NCBI GenBank assembly: GCA_017403285.1
Contig: JAFQOI010000118.1
Location: 1 to 54,883, forward strand
Source: a bacterium
GTDB taxonomy: Bacteria; Cyanobacteriota; Vampirovibrionia; Gastranaerophilales; Gastranaerophilaceae
DNA length: 54,883 bases
Reading direction: 5' to 3'
The position numbers and the translations under genes are program-made. Below, in pieces: positions 34,194-43,698 of this stretch. The notes below the pieces were generated by a model that was given only the letters and a program-made list of their open reading frames with translations, made no database searches and was not told the origin of the DNA. Position 1 is the first letter of the stretch. Every line of letters begins with the position of its first letter.

Positions 34194-34898
34194 TTATTTT
34201 TTCTTATACAAATAATCCTTTGAACAAGCAGGACCACCGTACGTCGCACTTGTGCTACAAGCATATGATGCAGCATCATAAAAACCTTTTGCTCCTCCTG
34301 GAACAATATTTTTCAAGTTATTCACATTCAAAACAAAAATATCTTTACCTATTACATTCGGTTTTTTAGGTCCATTTACGTCTATAGAAACCCGCCCATA
34401 ATTAGAAGTATTTGCATCCATAGCAAACACATAAGAACCAGTTGCAATACATACTGTTGGATGATACCCCAAAACCCAATATCCAGCATCTCTTCCATTC
34501 AAATATTTGTATCCTGTTTTTCCAGAGGTATAAGATTCAACAAGCATCCCAGCACAATTCCAACCATTTTTGCCATTACAATTACCATTACAAGATACTT
34601 TTTGCACTGCAAAATAGTTATTGAATAGATTGATGAGTGATTGAGTTGTAACTTGAGAAGGGGAAACTCCATCAATTCTTTGCTGTTCTTATATCAATTC
34701 TTGAAAAGTGTCAACGCCAAAATCCATAGCCATTTTCTTTCCAACAAGTGTAAAATCAGAATACGCTTTTTTCCAAGTAACAATATGAGATTACTGTGTC
34801 GAAGCACTAATAACTTGTATCGTTGTAGCAGCAACAACCCCAATTACAACAAGTATTATCAAAACTTCAGAAAGAGTATATGCTAACAATTTTTTCAA
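34194..34898 (-). pseudogene. Broken type IV prepilin-like gene with two internal TAA stops
   Basis: From a TTG at 34898 (GAGGG 6-8 nt upstream) the frame reads a prepilin leader and hydrophobic stalk, AYTLSEVLIILVVIGVVAA, with the Glu-5 landmark of type IV pilins and pseudopilins. It then meets TAA at 34791-34793 and again at 34689-34691 in the same frame, with normal-looking protein between and after, ending with a Cys-rich globular part (SCNGNCNGKNGWNC, ACSTSATYGGPACSKDYLY). The open part at 34194-34607 alone lacks the stalk. No frameshift is needed to join the pieces. This is most simply a decaying gene; full-length it would be about 234 residues. Confidence 0.85.
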
Positions 34899-34918
34899 AA
34901 ACACCCTCAAAAAAATTT

Positions 34919-34990
<72 letters not shown>

Positions 34991-35047
34991 AAATTATACT
35001 TTCGATTATAATATAAAAAAAAAATTTGTATACCATTATTATTTTTA

Positions 35048-35076
35048 TTGCAAACAAGATTTTATTATTATATAAT
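35048..35076 (+). promoter_or_regulatory. Strong sigma70-type promoter of the SLH gene
   Basis: -35 TTGCAA (35048-35053), 17-bp spacer, perfect -10 TATAAT (35071-35076), giving a start near 35083 and a leader of about 38 nt. Confidence 0.75.
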
Positions 35077-35120
35077 TTTCTTGACTAGTTTATGTTTACT
35101 TTAGAAGTGGAGAAAAATTA

Positions 35121-36377
35121 ATGAAAAAGATTTTAGCAAGTTTGGCTGTGTTTTTCATGATGATTTCCTTTAATGCTGCAAACGCTGCTGTTTACAGTGA
35201 TGTTCCTGCTGATTATTGGGCAAATACAGAAATTACAGCAATTGTTCAAGATAACATTCTTCCTTTAGTTAAGAATGCATACCTTCCTGAACAAGAAGTA
35301 ACAAGATCAGTTTTTAATTCTGCATTATTAAAAACTCTTGGACACAGAAGCGCTACATTAAGCGATTCTAACCCATACTCTGACGTATGTTCTTCAAGAG
35401 CAGATTATGGCGATATTTTATTAACAACAAAATTAGGCTTATTCTATGGTTATGAAGACAACACTTTCAGACCAGATAGAATTATGACAAAAACAGAAGC
35501 AGCTTCTGTTATAAGCCACATCACAAAAGATTACAAAGGTGATGTAAAAGCTTTAGAAGCATTCAAAGATAGTGCTGATATCCCTGCTTGGGGTGTTCGT
35601 CAATTCGCAAAAACAATTGACCTTGGTATTTATGTAAACTATCCAAATGCTGATGAATTACTTCCTAACAAAAACTTAAATAAAGCAGAAGCAGCAGTTT
35701 TACTTTATAAGTTAAAAAATAAATTGAACGCTGTTCAAGAAAAATATGTTAGCAAAGAAGTTCTTGAAGGTATTGAACACCTAGATGTTACAAAAAAAGC
35801 TTCAGTTGATGAAGTTCAAATCACAAACCAAAACAAAATAGTTTTAGCAGGTAACATCATTAAAGGTCACTTCTATACAAACTTCTCATCAAAAGATGCT
35901 CAAGTTGGCGATGAAGTAACTTTCACAGCGAAAAAAGACATCTACACAAAAGAAGGTACTTTAGTAATTCCTGCAGGAACAACAATGTTATCAAGAATTA
36001 CATCTATTGAACCTAAAAAATGGTGGAACAAAAACGATAAAGTAACTGTTGAATTTGAAACAATGACATTACCATGTGGCGTTGTAACTCCATTCAAAGC
36101 AGATATCTTAAACAACAATGGTGTATTAACTGAAAACAGATGGGCAAAACCTGTAGGCTATACAGTTGGTGGCGCTGTTCTTGGTGGTGGCGTTGGTGTT
36201 GGTATCGCTGGTATGTCTTGTCATGACCACTATGACAATGGTGTTGCTATCGGTGCTCCTGTTGGTGCTGGTCTTGGTTTATTAACTGGTTTAACAACTC
36301 CAGGTAGAACATACAAAGCAGATGACAGCGACTATGTTTGGTTAGAATTAACTCAAGATTTAGTTATCCCTAACTAA
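35121..36377 (+). CDS. S-layer-homology (SLH) outer-envelope protein
   Basis: 418 residues with a Sec signal peptide (cleavage about ANAA-V, residue 23). Three SLH-like segments follow (about 24-80, 84-140, 144-200: YSDVPADYWANTEI, GLFYGYEDNTFRPDRIMTKTEAA, NLNKAEAAVLLYKL), which anchor to peptidoglycan-linked polymer. A beta-rich C-terminal part (HFYTNFSSKDAQVGDEVTF) ends with a Gly zipper (GGAVLGGGVGVGIAG, GAPVGAGLGLLTGL). Cyanobacterial-type envelopes use SLH proteins to tether the outer membrane. The consensus promoter, strong terminator and more regular codons than its neighbours suggest high expression. Confidence 0.88.
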   Translation: MKKILASLAVFFMMISFNAANAAVYSDVPADYWANTEITAIVQDNILPLVKNAYLPEQEVTRSVFNSALLKTLGHRSATLSDSNPYSDVCSSRADYGDILLTTKLGLFYGYEDNTFRPDRIMTKTEAASVISHITKDYKGDVKALEAFKDSADIPAWGVRQFAKTIDLGIYVNYPNADELLPNKNLNKAEAAVLLYKLKNKLNAVQEKYVSKEVLEGIEHLDVTKKASVDEVQITNQNKIVLAGNIIKGHFYTNFSSKDAQVGDEVTFTAKKDIYTKEGTLVIPAGTTMLSRITSIEPKKWWNKNDKVTVEFETMTLPCGVVTPFKADILNNNGVLTENRWAKPVGYTVGGAVLGGGVGVGIAGMSCHDHYDNGVAIGAPVGAGLGLLTGLTTPGRTYKADDSDYVWLELTQDLVIPN

Positions 36378-36395
36378 TAAACAAACAGTTAAAAG

Positions 36396-36425
36396 AACCG
36401 CTTGAGAAATCAGGCGGTTTTTTTA
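36396..36425 (+). terminator. Terminator of the SLH gene
   Basis: A 10-bp stem with one G-U pair (AACCGCTTGA with TCAGGCGGTT), a GAAA tetraloop and a T run. Confidence 0.88.
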
Positions 36426-36492
36426 TACTTGAAATTATATTTTGTTCTTGCTAGTATCTAAATATAAACAAACTAAAGGTGGTGAAAAACAA

Positions 36493-36666
36493 ATGCCAGA
36501 AATCAGAGTTGGCGATAACGAAAGTATTGAAAGCGCATTAAAAAGATTTAAGAAAAAAATACAAAAGGCTGGAATCCTTTCTGAAATCAAACGCCGTGAA
36601 CGCTATGAAAAACCTAGCATAAAGAAAAAACGTAAATCTGAAGCAGCTCGTAAAAGACGCGTTTAA
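36493..36666 (+). CDS. rpsU: 30S ribosomal protein S21
   Basis: 57 residues, normal for bS21. [23 protein letters not shown] and the Arg/Lys-rich tail ([21 protein letters not shown]) are family-typical. The ATG at 36493 follows AAAGGTGG; a longer open frame upstream is rejected. S21 sits on the 30S platform near the anti-Shine-Dalgarno region and takes part in initiation. It has its own terminator. Confidence 0.95.
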   Translation: MPEIRVGDNESIESALKRFKKKIQKAGILSEIKRRERYEKPSIKKKRKSEAARKRRV

Positions 36667-36676
36667 GATATAATAT

Positions 36677-36706
36677 AAAGAGAGAACGATTTCTGTTCTC
36701 TCTTTT
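36677..36706 (+). terminator. Terminator of rpsU
   Basis: An 11-bp perfect stem (AAAGAGAGAAC with GTTCTCTCTTT), 7-nt loop, T tract. Confidence 0.88.
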
Positions 36707-36728
36707 AATATAATAAACAAAGGTGGAT

Positions 36729-38261
36729 ATGAACAAAAAATTATTTATAATATCGGTAGTTGTTGCGGCATTATATGCTATTTTTACTTTAAATACCGTT
36801 CTTCATCATGAAGTCTGGGCAGATGAAGCCCAAGTTTGGCAATTATGCAAAACCTTATCTTTGGACGGATTAATAGAACATCTAAAGAACGAGGGTCATC
36901 CACCATTATTCTATTTAATAACTATGCCATTTGCAAAACTGTTCTCTGATATTATTTATATGAAACTTATTTGCTGGGGCGCGATGTGTTTTGCTGTTTT
37001 TATGCTTATGTATTATTCGCCATTTAATATGTGGTTAAAATTAGCAATTGTACTAAGTTCAGGATTTTTATACTTCTTCCCAGTTTTGGCAAGAAATTAT
37101 TCTATAATTCCTTTTTTAGTATTTCTTGCTGCTATTTTATATTCAAAATCAAAACAACACCCAATCTTATATGCAACAACTGTTGCTTGTATTGCCAATA
37201 CACATATTATAATGTTTGTTTTTGCTATATCACTTGGCATAATTTTCTATTATGAAAATATTCTTCTAAACCTTAGAAATAAAACAATAGCAAATATAAA
37301 ATCATATATTATTCCTCTTATTATAATGTTCATAGGATTTTTCTTTGTTTTCTTTGAATTAAGTAATACACCATCTAGTAATGTTTCTTTTAAGATAAAC
37401 TTTGTAGATACTGGATATACTGCAATTAGGATGGTAATATTATTTTTTATAAGTTCATTCAACTATGATTTATGTTGGCAAATACAATACTATGCTATGG
37501 GCTTTTCAAAACAATTGACCTTTTCAATTATAGATATTCTGACAACTGTACTAATGATTATTATGTATGCATTTAGTTTCATAGTTTTGTTTGTAAACAG
37601 TAAAAAGTGGTTTTTTGTTTCATTCCTAAGTATCGGTTTTCAATTCGCTATATATGTATTTGCATATAATAATTTGATGTATGTAAACCGCGTATTTTGT
37701 GCTCATTTAATCCTACTATTTTGCGTTTGGATGCTGTTTAGAGAAAATTGTTTTAAATCAAAATATAAATTTTTTGGAAAAACCTCCATCACTATAATAT
37801 TAACAATATTCTTTAGTTTAACTATATTTAATGGAGTAAAATACTCACTTGCAGATATAAAAAGAGAATACGCTGGAGCAAGAAAAACGGCAGAATTTAT
37901 TCAAAACAACCTTGACCCTAAAGATTCAGTAATGTTAATCGAAAGCGAACCTTACATGATTGCTCTTGTTTATTATCTAAAAGGAAGCCATGAATTATAT
38001 TCTGTGTTTAGAAAAAAGAATTTAAGATATGTAATATGGGATAGCGTAACTCGTTCAAATTACGCAGATGCAGGCTGGGCTGGATATGTTAGTTATTTAA
38101 AAGAAACTGACAGGCGTGACCATTATGTAATCAACGTAAAAGAAGATAAAAAACACGTTCTTGAAAAAACTCAAAAAGATTCTTTTGAACTCATCTACAC
38201 GACAGGCGACACAATAGAACCGCTAGAGGGACATAGAATATACAAATACATAGGGGGATAA
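36729..38261 (+). CDS. GT-C-type membrane glycosyltransferase
   Basis: 510 residues with about ten transmembrane helices in the N-terminal 370 residues and a soluble C-terminal domain. VWADEAQVWQL (acidic pair at 32-33 in the first periplasmic loop) and EGHPPLFYL are hallmarks of the PMT/ArnT-like GT-C fold, which transfers sugars from polyprenyl-phosphate carriers on the outer face of the inner membrane. The acceptor (lipid A, glycan or protein) is unknown. The ATG at 36729 with AAAGG 5-8 nt upstream is preferred to a GTG two codons earlier. It is convergent with rex, separated by 4 bp. Confidence 0.8.
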   Translation: MNKKLFIISVVVAALYAIFTLNTVLHHEVWADEAQVWQLCKTLSLDGLIEHLKNEGHPPLFYLITMPFAKLFSDIIYMKLICWGAMCFAVFMLMYYSPFNMWLKLAIVLSSGFLYFFPVLARNYSIIPFLVFLAAILYSKSKQHPILYATTVACIANTHIIMFVFAISLGIIFYYENILLNLRNKTIANIKSYIIPLIIMFIGFFFVFFELSNTPSSNVSFKINFVDTGYTAIRMVILFFISSFNYDLCWQIQYYAMGFSKQLTFSIIDILTTVLMIIMYAFSFIVLFVNSKKWFFVSFLSIGFQFAIYVFAYNNLMYVNRVFCAHLILLFCVWMLFRENCFKSKYKFFGKTSITIILTIFFSLTIFNGVKYSLADIKREYAGARKTAEFIQNNLDPKDSVMLIESEPYMIALVYYLKGSHELYSVFRKKNLRYVIWDSVTRSNYADAGWAGYVSYLKETDRRDHYVINVKEDKKHVLEKTQKDSFELIYTTGDTIEPLEGHRIYKYIGG

Positions 38262-38265
38262 TTTT

Positions 38266-38886
38266 TTATACTTCGTGGTTTACTGTAAACTGTAAAAAAT
38301 TTCCAATCAAATTTTCATTCCAAATTTGTATTTCATTTGGAACATTTAAAACAACTGGACTGAAATTCCATATATATTTAATTCCAGATTTTACAAGGAA
38401 ATCAGTAACTTCTTGCGCATATATTCTTGGAACAGTCAAAATAGCAATTTTGACATTATATTTATTCGTAAGTTTTGGCAATTCTTTCAGATGATGGACT
38501 TCTTTTTCGTTTACTTTTATCCCGATTTTCAAAGGATCATTATCAAATAAAGCAGCAATATTAAAACCGTATGCTTCAAAATTATCATATTTCGCAAGTG
38601 CCATACCCAAATTCCCCGCACCGATAATAAAAGCATTTTTTACTGTTTTAAATTTAAGAGTTTCTTCAATCAAAAGTTTCAAATCATCAACTTTATAACC
38701 AACTTTACACTTTCCTTTATACCCAAGTAGTGCAATGTCTTTTCTTACTTGAGTATTATCAACATGTAACAGATTGGCAATTTGAGGACTTGAAATATAT
38801 TCAATATCCTTTTCAATATAATCTGACAAAATACTATGATACAAAGTCAATCTATTAATTACTTTATCCGATATATTTTTAATCAT
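38266..38886 (-). CDS. rex: Redox-sensing transcriptional repressor Rex
   Basis: 206 residues. The N-terminal winged helix includes ISSPQIANLLHVDNTQVRKDIALLGYKG, the Rex DNA-reading segment; a Rossmann domain with GAGNLG (89-94) senses NADH/NAD+, and the C-terminal helix (NFLQFTVNHE) swaps between subunits. NADH releases Rex from operators, derepressing fermentation genes. It lies directly downstream of adhE, a classic Rex target, behind adhE's terminator (38901-38933), so some rex may come from read-through. AAGG stands about 10 nt before the ATG. Confidence 0.95.
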   Translation of the reverse strand: MIKNISDKVINRLTLYHSILSDYIEKDIEYISSPQIANLLHVDNTQVRKDIALLGYKGKCKVGYKVDDLKLLIEETLKFKTVKNAFIIGAGNLGMALAKYDNFEAYGFNIAALFDNDPLKIGIKVNEKEVHHLKELPKLTNKYNVKIAILTVPRIYAQEVTDFLVKSGIKYIWNFSPVVLNVPNEIQIWNENLIGNFLQFTVNHEV

Positions 38887-38900
38887 AAAACCAAAACCTT

Positions 38901-38933
38901 AAAAAATGAGCGGAACATTTTATTGTTCCGCTC
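38901..38933 (-). terminator. Terminator between adhE and rex
   Basis: A perfect 10-bp stem GAGCGGAACA/TGTTCCGCTC with a 6-nt loop; the minus strand continues ATTTTTT. It probably reduces rex relative to adhE. Confidence 0.88.
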
Positions 38934-38947
38934 TAAAAGTTATATAA

Positions 38948-41599
38948 CTACACTACACCGTTATAAGCATCAATGTATAGTTGTTTAATATCTGACAACA
39001 ATGGATATACTGGATTTGCACCTGTACATTGGTCATCGTATGCCAATTCAACTAATTCATCTAAGTTATCCATAAATGTTTGCTCATCAACACCAAATTC
39101 TTTAATTGAGTTTGGAAGGTTGAGTGCTTTCATTAATTTATCAACTGCATCAATTAACAGTTGAACTTTTTCATCATCATCCTTGCCACCTAAGCCAATT
39201 TCATCAGCGATTTGACCAAATTTAACTTTAGTATTTGGATATTTATATTGTGGGAATGTAGCTTGTTTCTTAGGCGCGTCAACTGCATTAAATTTCATAA
39301 TTTGTCTTATTAATAATGCATTTGCTACACCATGAGGAACATGATACATAGCACCAAGTTTATGGGCCATTGAATGGCATAATCCTAAGAAAGAGTTAGA
39401 GAATGCCATACCTGCTATAGTAGCAGCATAATGCATTTTTTCTCTTGCTATAGGGTCAGATGCACCATTGTTATATGATCTTTCTAGATACTTAAATACT
39501 AATTTTATTGCTTCTAAAGCGTTTGAATTAGTAAAGTTAGTAGCCATACAAGAAACATATGCTTCAATTGAGTGAACTAATGCGTCAATACCTGATGCAG
39601 AAGTCAAACCTTTTGGCATGCTATCCACAAAGTTAGGGTCTACAATTGCCATATTTGGAGTCAATGCATAATCAGCAATTGCGTATTTAACTTGAGTTTC
39701 ATCATCTGTAATAATTGAAAATGGTGTAACTTCAGAACCTGTACCTGATGTTGTTGGAATAGCAACCATAATTGACTTTTTGCCCAATTCTGGAAGTTGG
39801 CAAATTCTTTTTCTGATATCCATAAATCTCATTGCAATATCTTCAAAATTTGTATCAGGTTGTTCATACATTAACCACATAATTTTAGCAGCGTCCATTG
39901 GAGAACCACCACCTAAAGCAATAATTACATCTGGTTCAAATGGTCTTAAAACTGTCATTGCTTGATTTATTGTAGATATTGTTGGGTCTGGTTTAACATC
40001 AAAGAATACTTCATGCTCAATACCGATTTCATCTAAAACTTTTGTAATACTATCAACGGCGCCAGAATTAAATAAGAATCTGTCAGTTACGATAAATGCA
40101 CGTTTTTTGCCTGCTAATTCTCTAAGAGCTAAATCTGTAGCACCTCTTTTGAAATAAATTTTAGAAGGAACCTTGAACCATAACATATTTTCTCTCCTTT
40201 CAGCAACGGTCTTGTAGTTCAATAAGTTTTCAACGCCTACGTTACCTGAGACAGCATTTTTGCCCCAAGAACCGCAGCCAAGAGTTAAAGACGGTTCTAA
40301 TTTAAAGTTGTATAAGTCACCAATACCGCCTTGAGATGATGGAGAATTAACTAATACTCTGCAAGTTGGCATTTTTTCTGCATAGTGGTCAATTCTTTCA
40401 GAAGTACGTTCATCCGTATAAAGAACCGCTGTATGACCTGCTCCACCTTTTAGAACAAGTTCATATGCTTTTTCAGCAGCTTCTTCATAATTTTGTGCTT
40501 TATACATAGTTAAAATTGGTGATAATTTTTCTCTAGAGAATGGATCTTCCCAATCAACAACGTCTCTTTCTGCCAATAATATTTTTGCACTTTCTGGAAC
40601 TTCGAAACCTGCTAATTGAGCAATTTTATATGCAGATTGCCCAACAATGTTTGGATGTGCAGTTCCTCGTTTTGGGTCAATAAATGGCAAGTCAATTAAT
40701 TTTTGTTGTTCATCAGCACTTACCAAGTGAGCACCTCTTAATGCAAATTCTTTTTTAACATCTTCATATATACTTTCAACAACAATAACTGATTGTTCAG
40801 ATGCACAAATCATACCATTGTCGAATGTTTTTGACATTAATATTGAAGATACTGCCATCTTAATATCAGCAGTTTCATCAATAACCGCAGGAGTATTACC
40901 AGGACCAACGCCTAAAGCAGGATTGCCTGATGAATATGCAGCCTTAACCATTCCAGGACCACCAGTCGCTAAAATACAGTCAATTGATGGAGATGTCATT
41001 AAACCATTTGTGAGTTCTAAAGAAGGAACATCAATCCAACCAATAATGTCTCTTGGAGCACCAGCTTTTACTGCCGCATCTAAAACTAATTTTGCCGCTG
41101 CAATAGTACATCTTTTTGCTCGTGGGTGAGGAGAAAAAATGATACCATTTCTAGTTTTTAATGCAATTAATGCTTTAAATATAGCAGTTGATGTTGGGTT
41201 AGTTGTTGGAATAACACCAGCAATAACACCTAGAGGTTCTGCTACTATTTTAATACCATTTGCTTTATCTTCTCTTATTATTCCACAAGTTTTAGCATCT
41301 TTATGTTTATTGTAAATATATTCAGAAGCATAATGATTTTTAATGATTTTATCTTCTAATACCCCCATACCTGTTTCTTCAACAGCCATTCTAGCAAGAG
41401 GAATACGTGCTTTATCTGCAGCAGTTGCAGCAGCTTTGAAAATAGCATCAACTTGTTCCTGAGAAAAAGTTTCAAATTCTTTTTGTGCTTTTTCTACCCT
41501 TGCAATTAATGTTTCTAGTTGTTCCAATGTTTCTACAACATCAGAATTGTTGTAAGCTTTTTCAAGTTCTTCAACAATTTTTGAACTTTTTGTTGTCAT
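38948..41599 (-). CDS. adhE: Bifunctional acetaldehyde-CoA/alcohol dehydrogenase
   Basis: 883 residues, the standard AdhE length. Residues 1-440 are the CoA-acylating aldehyde dehydrogenase (NPTSTAIFKALIALKTRNGI, catalytic Cys in GMICASEQSV). Residues about 460-870 are the iron-dependent alcohol dehydrogenase (GGGSPMDAAK, TTSGTGSEVTPF, His ligands in HSMAHKLGAMYHVPHG). It converts acetyl-CoA to ethanol with two NADH, regenerating NAD+ during anaerobic growth, and forms spirosomes in other species. No VSFG tag is present, unlike several sugar enzymes here. AAGGAAA lies about 10 nt upstream of the ATG. Confidence 0.97.
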   Translation of the reverse strand: MTTKSSKIVEELEKAYNNSDVVETLEQLETLIARVEKAQKEFETFSQEQVDAIFKAAATAADKARIPLARMAVEETGMGVLEDKIIKNHYASEYIYNKHKDAKTCGIIREDKANGIKIVAEPLGVIAGVIPTTNPTSTAIFKALIALKTRNGIIFSPHPRAKRCTIAAAKLVLDAAVKAGAPRDIIGWIDVPSLELTNGLMTSPSIDCILATGGPGMVKAAYSSGNPALGVGPGNTPAVIDETADIKMAVSSILMSKTFDNGMICASEQSVIVVESIYEDVKKEFALRGAHLVSADEQQKLIDLPFIDPKRGTAHPNIVGQSAYKIAQLAGFEVPESAKILLAERDVVDWEDPFSREKLSPILTMYKAQNYEEAAEKAYELVLKGGAGHTAVLYTDERTSERIDHYAEKMPTCRVLVNSPSSQGGIGDLYNFKLEPSLTLGCGSWGKNAVSGNVGVENLLNYKTVAERRENMLWFKVPSKIYFKRGATDLALRELAGKKRAFIVTDRFLFNSGAVDSITKVLDEIGIEHEVFFDVKPDPTISTINQAMTVLRPFEPDVIIALGGGSPMDAAKIMWLMYEQPDTNFEDIAMRFMDIRKRICQLPELGKKSIMVAIPTTSGTGSEVTPFSIITDDETQVKYAIADYALTPNMAIVDPNFVDSMPKGLTSASGIDALVHSIEAYVSCMATNFTNSNALEAIKLVFKYLERSYNNGASDPIAREKMHYAATIAGMAFSNSFLGLCHSMAHKLGAMYHVPHGVANALLIRQIMKFNAVDAPKKQATFPQYKYPNTKVKFGQIADEIGLGGKDDDEKVQLLIDAVDKLMKALNLPNSIKEFGVDEQTFMDNLDELVELAYDDQCTGANPVYPLLSDIKQLYIDAYNGVV

Positions 41600-41639
41600 A
41601 ATGTTCGGTTTCCTTTTCGTGATTAAAATCTCTATTTAA

Positions 41640-41668
41640 ATAAAACCACGAAACGTAGGGCATGTCAA
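41640..41668 (-). promoter_or_regulatory. Probable adhE promoter
   Basis: On the minus strand: -35 TTGACA (41663-41668), 17-bp spacer, -10 TTTTAT (41640-41645). The start would be near 41633, leaving a 34-nt leader before the adhE ATG. Confidence 0.55.
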
Positions 41669-41676
41669 CCGCCATG

Positions 41677-41694
41677 TTGTTAAGAAAATATAAA
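41677..41694. promoter_or_regulatory. Candidate Rex operator upstream of adhE
   Basis: The 18-mer TTGTTAAGAAAATATAAA matches the clostridial-type Rex consensus TTGTTAA-N4-TTAACAA at 11 of 14 defined positions (left half perfect). It ends 8 bp upstream of the -35, a workable repressor or modulator position. With rex next to adhE this is plausible, but the right half is weak. Confidence 0.4.
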
Positions 41695-41700
41695 GAGAAT

Positions 41701-41737
41701 AAGAGAAAGAGCCGGTATAAAACCGGCTCTTTCTCTT
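41701..41737 (-). terminator. Terminator of the glucanotransferase gene
   Basis: A perfect 16-bp stem (arms 41701-41716 and 41722-41737; core GAGCCGGT/ACCGGCTC) with a 5-nt loop directly after the stop of the convergent-facing gene. Confidence 0.85.
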
Positions 41738-41743
41738 AAACTT

Positions 41744-43600
41744 TTAACCATATATTCTATCGGCTTCTGCTCTCGTAAATGGTCCTTTTTCTCTAAGGAT
41801 AGAAGCAAAATAGTCAAGTTTATCTGTTAATGGGGAATGTCCTGAATGAAGTTTTGCTTTAATTGCTTTACTCATTGCATCTGGGGCATTCAATCCTTTT
41901 CCATTTGATAAATTTTCAAAATATTGTTTTTCATAATCTTGCGCTGCTCTATAAGACCAGTTTCCCGCTGCAACATTAGGTTGATTAATTCTTCTTTCAG
42001 AACCTAAAATATCAGGAAGAGTAGCAAACTGATTTTTTGTTGTAAATAACTCTGCAAAAGCAGCATCTGCTAATTTACTAGTAGAACGTTCTAATTCGTG
42101 TTGATTTAATCTCATATCTTGAGCAAAAAATCTTGCACGACCAGGATTATCCTTTAACTGTTTTATTAAACTATCATCATCATGTGAACCAGGTCCAATA
42201 ATATAATCACCAGGTCTCATATTTTGATACTTGTTAGGTGAGTTTTGAGTTTCATAATGTTTAACTCTACCCCACTCATCACCAGCATATCTTGTAATGT
42301 GAATTAATGTTGTTCCAAGTCCTTTTACTGCATCTAAAGAATCATAAGAAGCACCACCTAAAAGTTCAAGGAAAACTTTATCAGGGGAAACATTGTTGTC
42401 TCTAGCCGCTTTTAGAATTATGTCCTTAATTATGTATTGTCCATTATTAGGAATTGTTGGCTGACGGTCAATTCTGCGTCCTAATTTATTACCATTAGAA
42501 TCAAACACATCAGAACCATCCCCATTTTTACGAGGTTCTGCAATTAAAGGTTTCATCAATTGCCATGCCGCATCAACTCTCACACCATTGTATCTTTTGA
42601 AGAATACATTGAATTTTTGATATAAAAGCTCTCCTGCTTCAGAGTGAATTTTGTCAAAATTTAATGCTGGAGACCAACAAGTGATATTGCCATCGCCCAA
42701 TTCGCAACCAAATTCATAGTTATCATAGAATGCTGATTTATGCGTCCAAACATCTTTTTGTGAAAAACCAATTTGGCAATCACCATAAATATCAATGCCT
42801 TGTTTATTAAATTCTTTTTTTGATTCAGTTTGTTGTTTATCCGCAATAAATTGAACAAATTTTTCAAAATCTACGACATTATCGCCTTCATTATCTCTCA
42901 CTTTGTAAAGTTCAGCAATTCGTGATTTATCTCCTTCTTTAGTTGCATATACATTCTTATCTCTATGAGACCAAGTTCTCATATCCTTTGAACCATTAGC
43001 AACAGCTGCTGCTTCAAAAAGCGCATCTCTATCAAGCCAATATGAATTCTCATTTTGGAATTTATTGAAACTTTTTACTAAAGGAGATGAAGAATCAAGC
43101 GCTTTAAAACGTTTATACGCTTTCTTCAACATTGCCTTTTGTCCGTCTTCAGCAAAAATATTCTCATAGTTTACATTGTCATGGTCTTTTACTCTTTTTG
43201 TGTATGCCGAATTTAAATCTTGTGCCGTTAAAAGATTTCCATAACTATCCTCTTGCAATTTATTTAAATCAATTATGTGCATACCTAAAGAAAATCCAGT
43301 TGAGGAATATGGAGAACGAACATAATTTGAAATTTCACCTTGAGGTTGCAGTTGGATTGCATTCACCCCGCACATTGACTTTAAAAAGCCTGCTAATAAT
43401 TGTGCATCTTGTGAGAAAGAGGTTCCTATTCCTGTATCATTTTGCGAAGAAGGAACACTAAAATCAAAAATTGTAGCAGCAGTTTTATCAAGATTTAATT
43501 CTTGCCTTGCTTGTTTTTGTACCTTTTCATACTCTTTTTGCTCTCTTGTTGATAACGCTCTTCCGAAAGAAACAGAAGGTGATATATTTGAAACTTTCAT
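41744..43600 (-). CDS. VSFG-tagged 4-alpha-glucanotransferase-like protein (GH77)
   Basis: 618 residues. The start at 43600 (MKVSNISPSVSFG) follows TAGGAG by 7 nt; the longer frame to 43645 is rejected. The tag VSFG is at 10-13. GH77 landmarks: GIDIYGDCQIGFSQKDVW (compare 'GD.Piyv...S.DvW'), YNGVRVDAAWQLM (nucleophile Asp of 'vRiDHf'), VFLELLGG (acid/base Glu) and GSHDDDSLIKQL (compare 'gtHDNdT'). It disproportionates maltodextrins and supports glycogen breakdown. Some motif residues differ from classical MalQ, so specificity may have drifted. Paired functionally, though not physically, with the tagged sugar-kinase-like protein and phosphoglucomutase. Confidence 0.82.
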   Translation of the reverse strand: MKVSNISPSVSFGRALSTREQKEYEKVQKQARQELNLDKTAATIFDFSVPSSQNDTGIGTSFSQDAQLLAGFLKSMCGVNAIQLQPQGEISNYVRSPYSSTGFSLGMHIIDLNKLQEDSYGNLLTAQDLNSAYTKRVKDHDNVNYENIFAEDGQKAMLKKAYKRFKALDSSSPLVKSFNKFQNENSYWLDRDALFEAAAVANGSKDMRTWSHRDKNVYATKEGDKSRIAELYKVRDNEGDNVVDFEKFVQFIADKQQTESKKEFNKQGIDIYGDCQIGFSQKDVWTHKSAFYDNYEFGCELGDGNITCWSPALNFDKIHSEAGELLYQKFNVFFKRYNGVRVDAAWQLMKPLIAEPRKNGDGSDVFDSNGNKLGRRIDRQPTIPNNGQYIIKDIILKAARDNNVSPDKVFLELLGGASYDSLDAVKGLGTTLIHITRYAGDEWGRVKHYETQNSPNKYQNMRPGDYIIGPGSHDDDSLIKQLKDNPGRARFFAQDMRLNQHELERSTSKLADAAFAELFTTKNQFATLPDILGSERRINQPNVAAGNWSYRAAQDYEKQYFENLSNGKGLNAPDAMSKAIKAKLHSGHSPLTDKLDYFASILREKGPFTRAEADRIYG

Positions 43601-43698
43601 GCACATACTCCTAACTAAGACCACTCTTATAAATAGCCTAAACATAAAAATTTGCCAGTATGTAACAAAAATTTACCAAAAGCAAAAAGTACTAAAAA

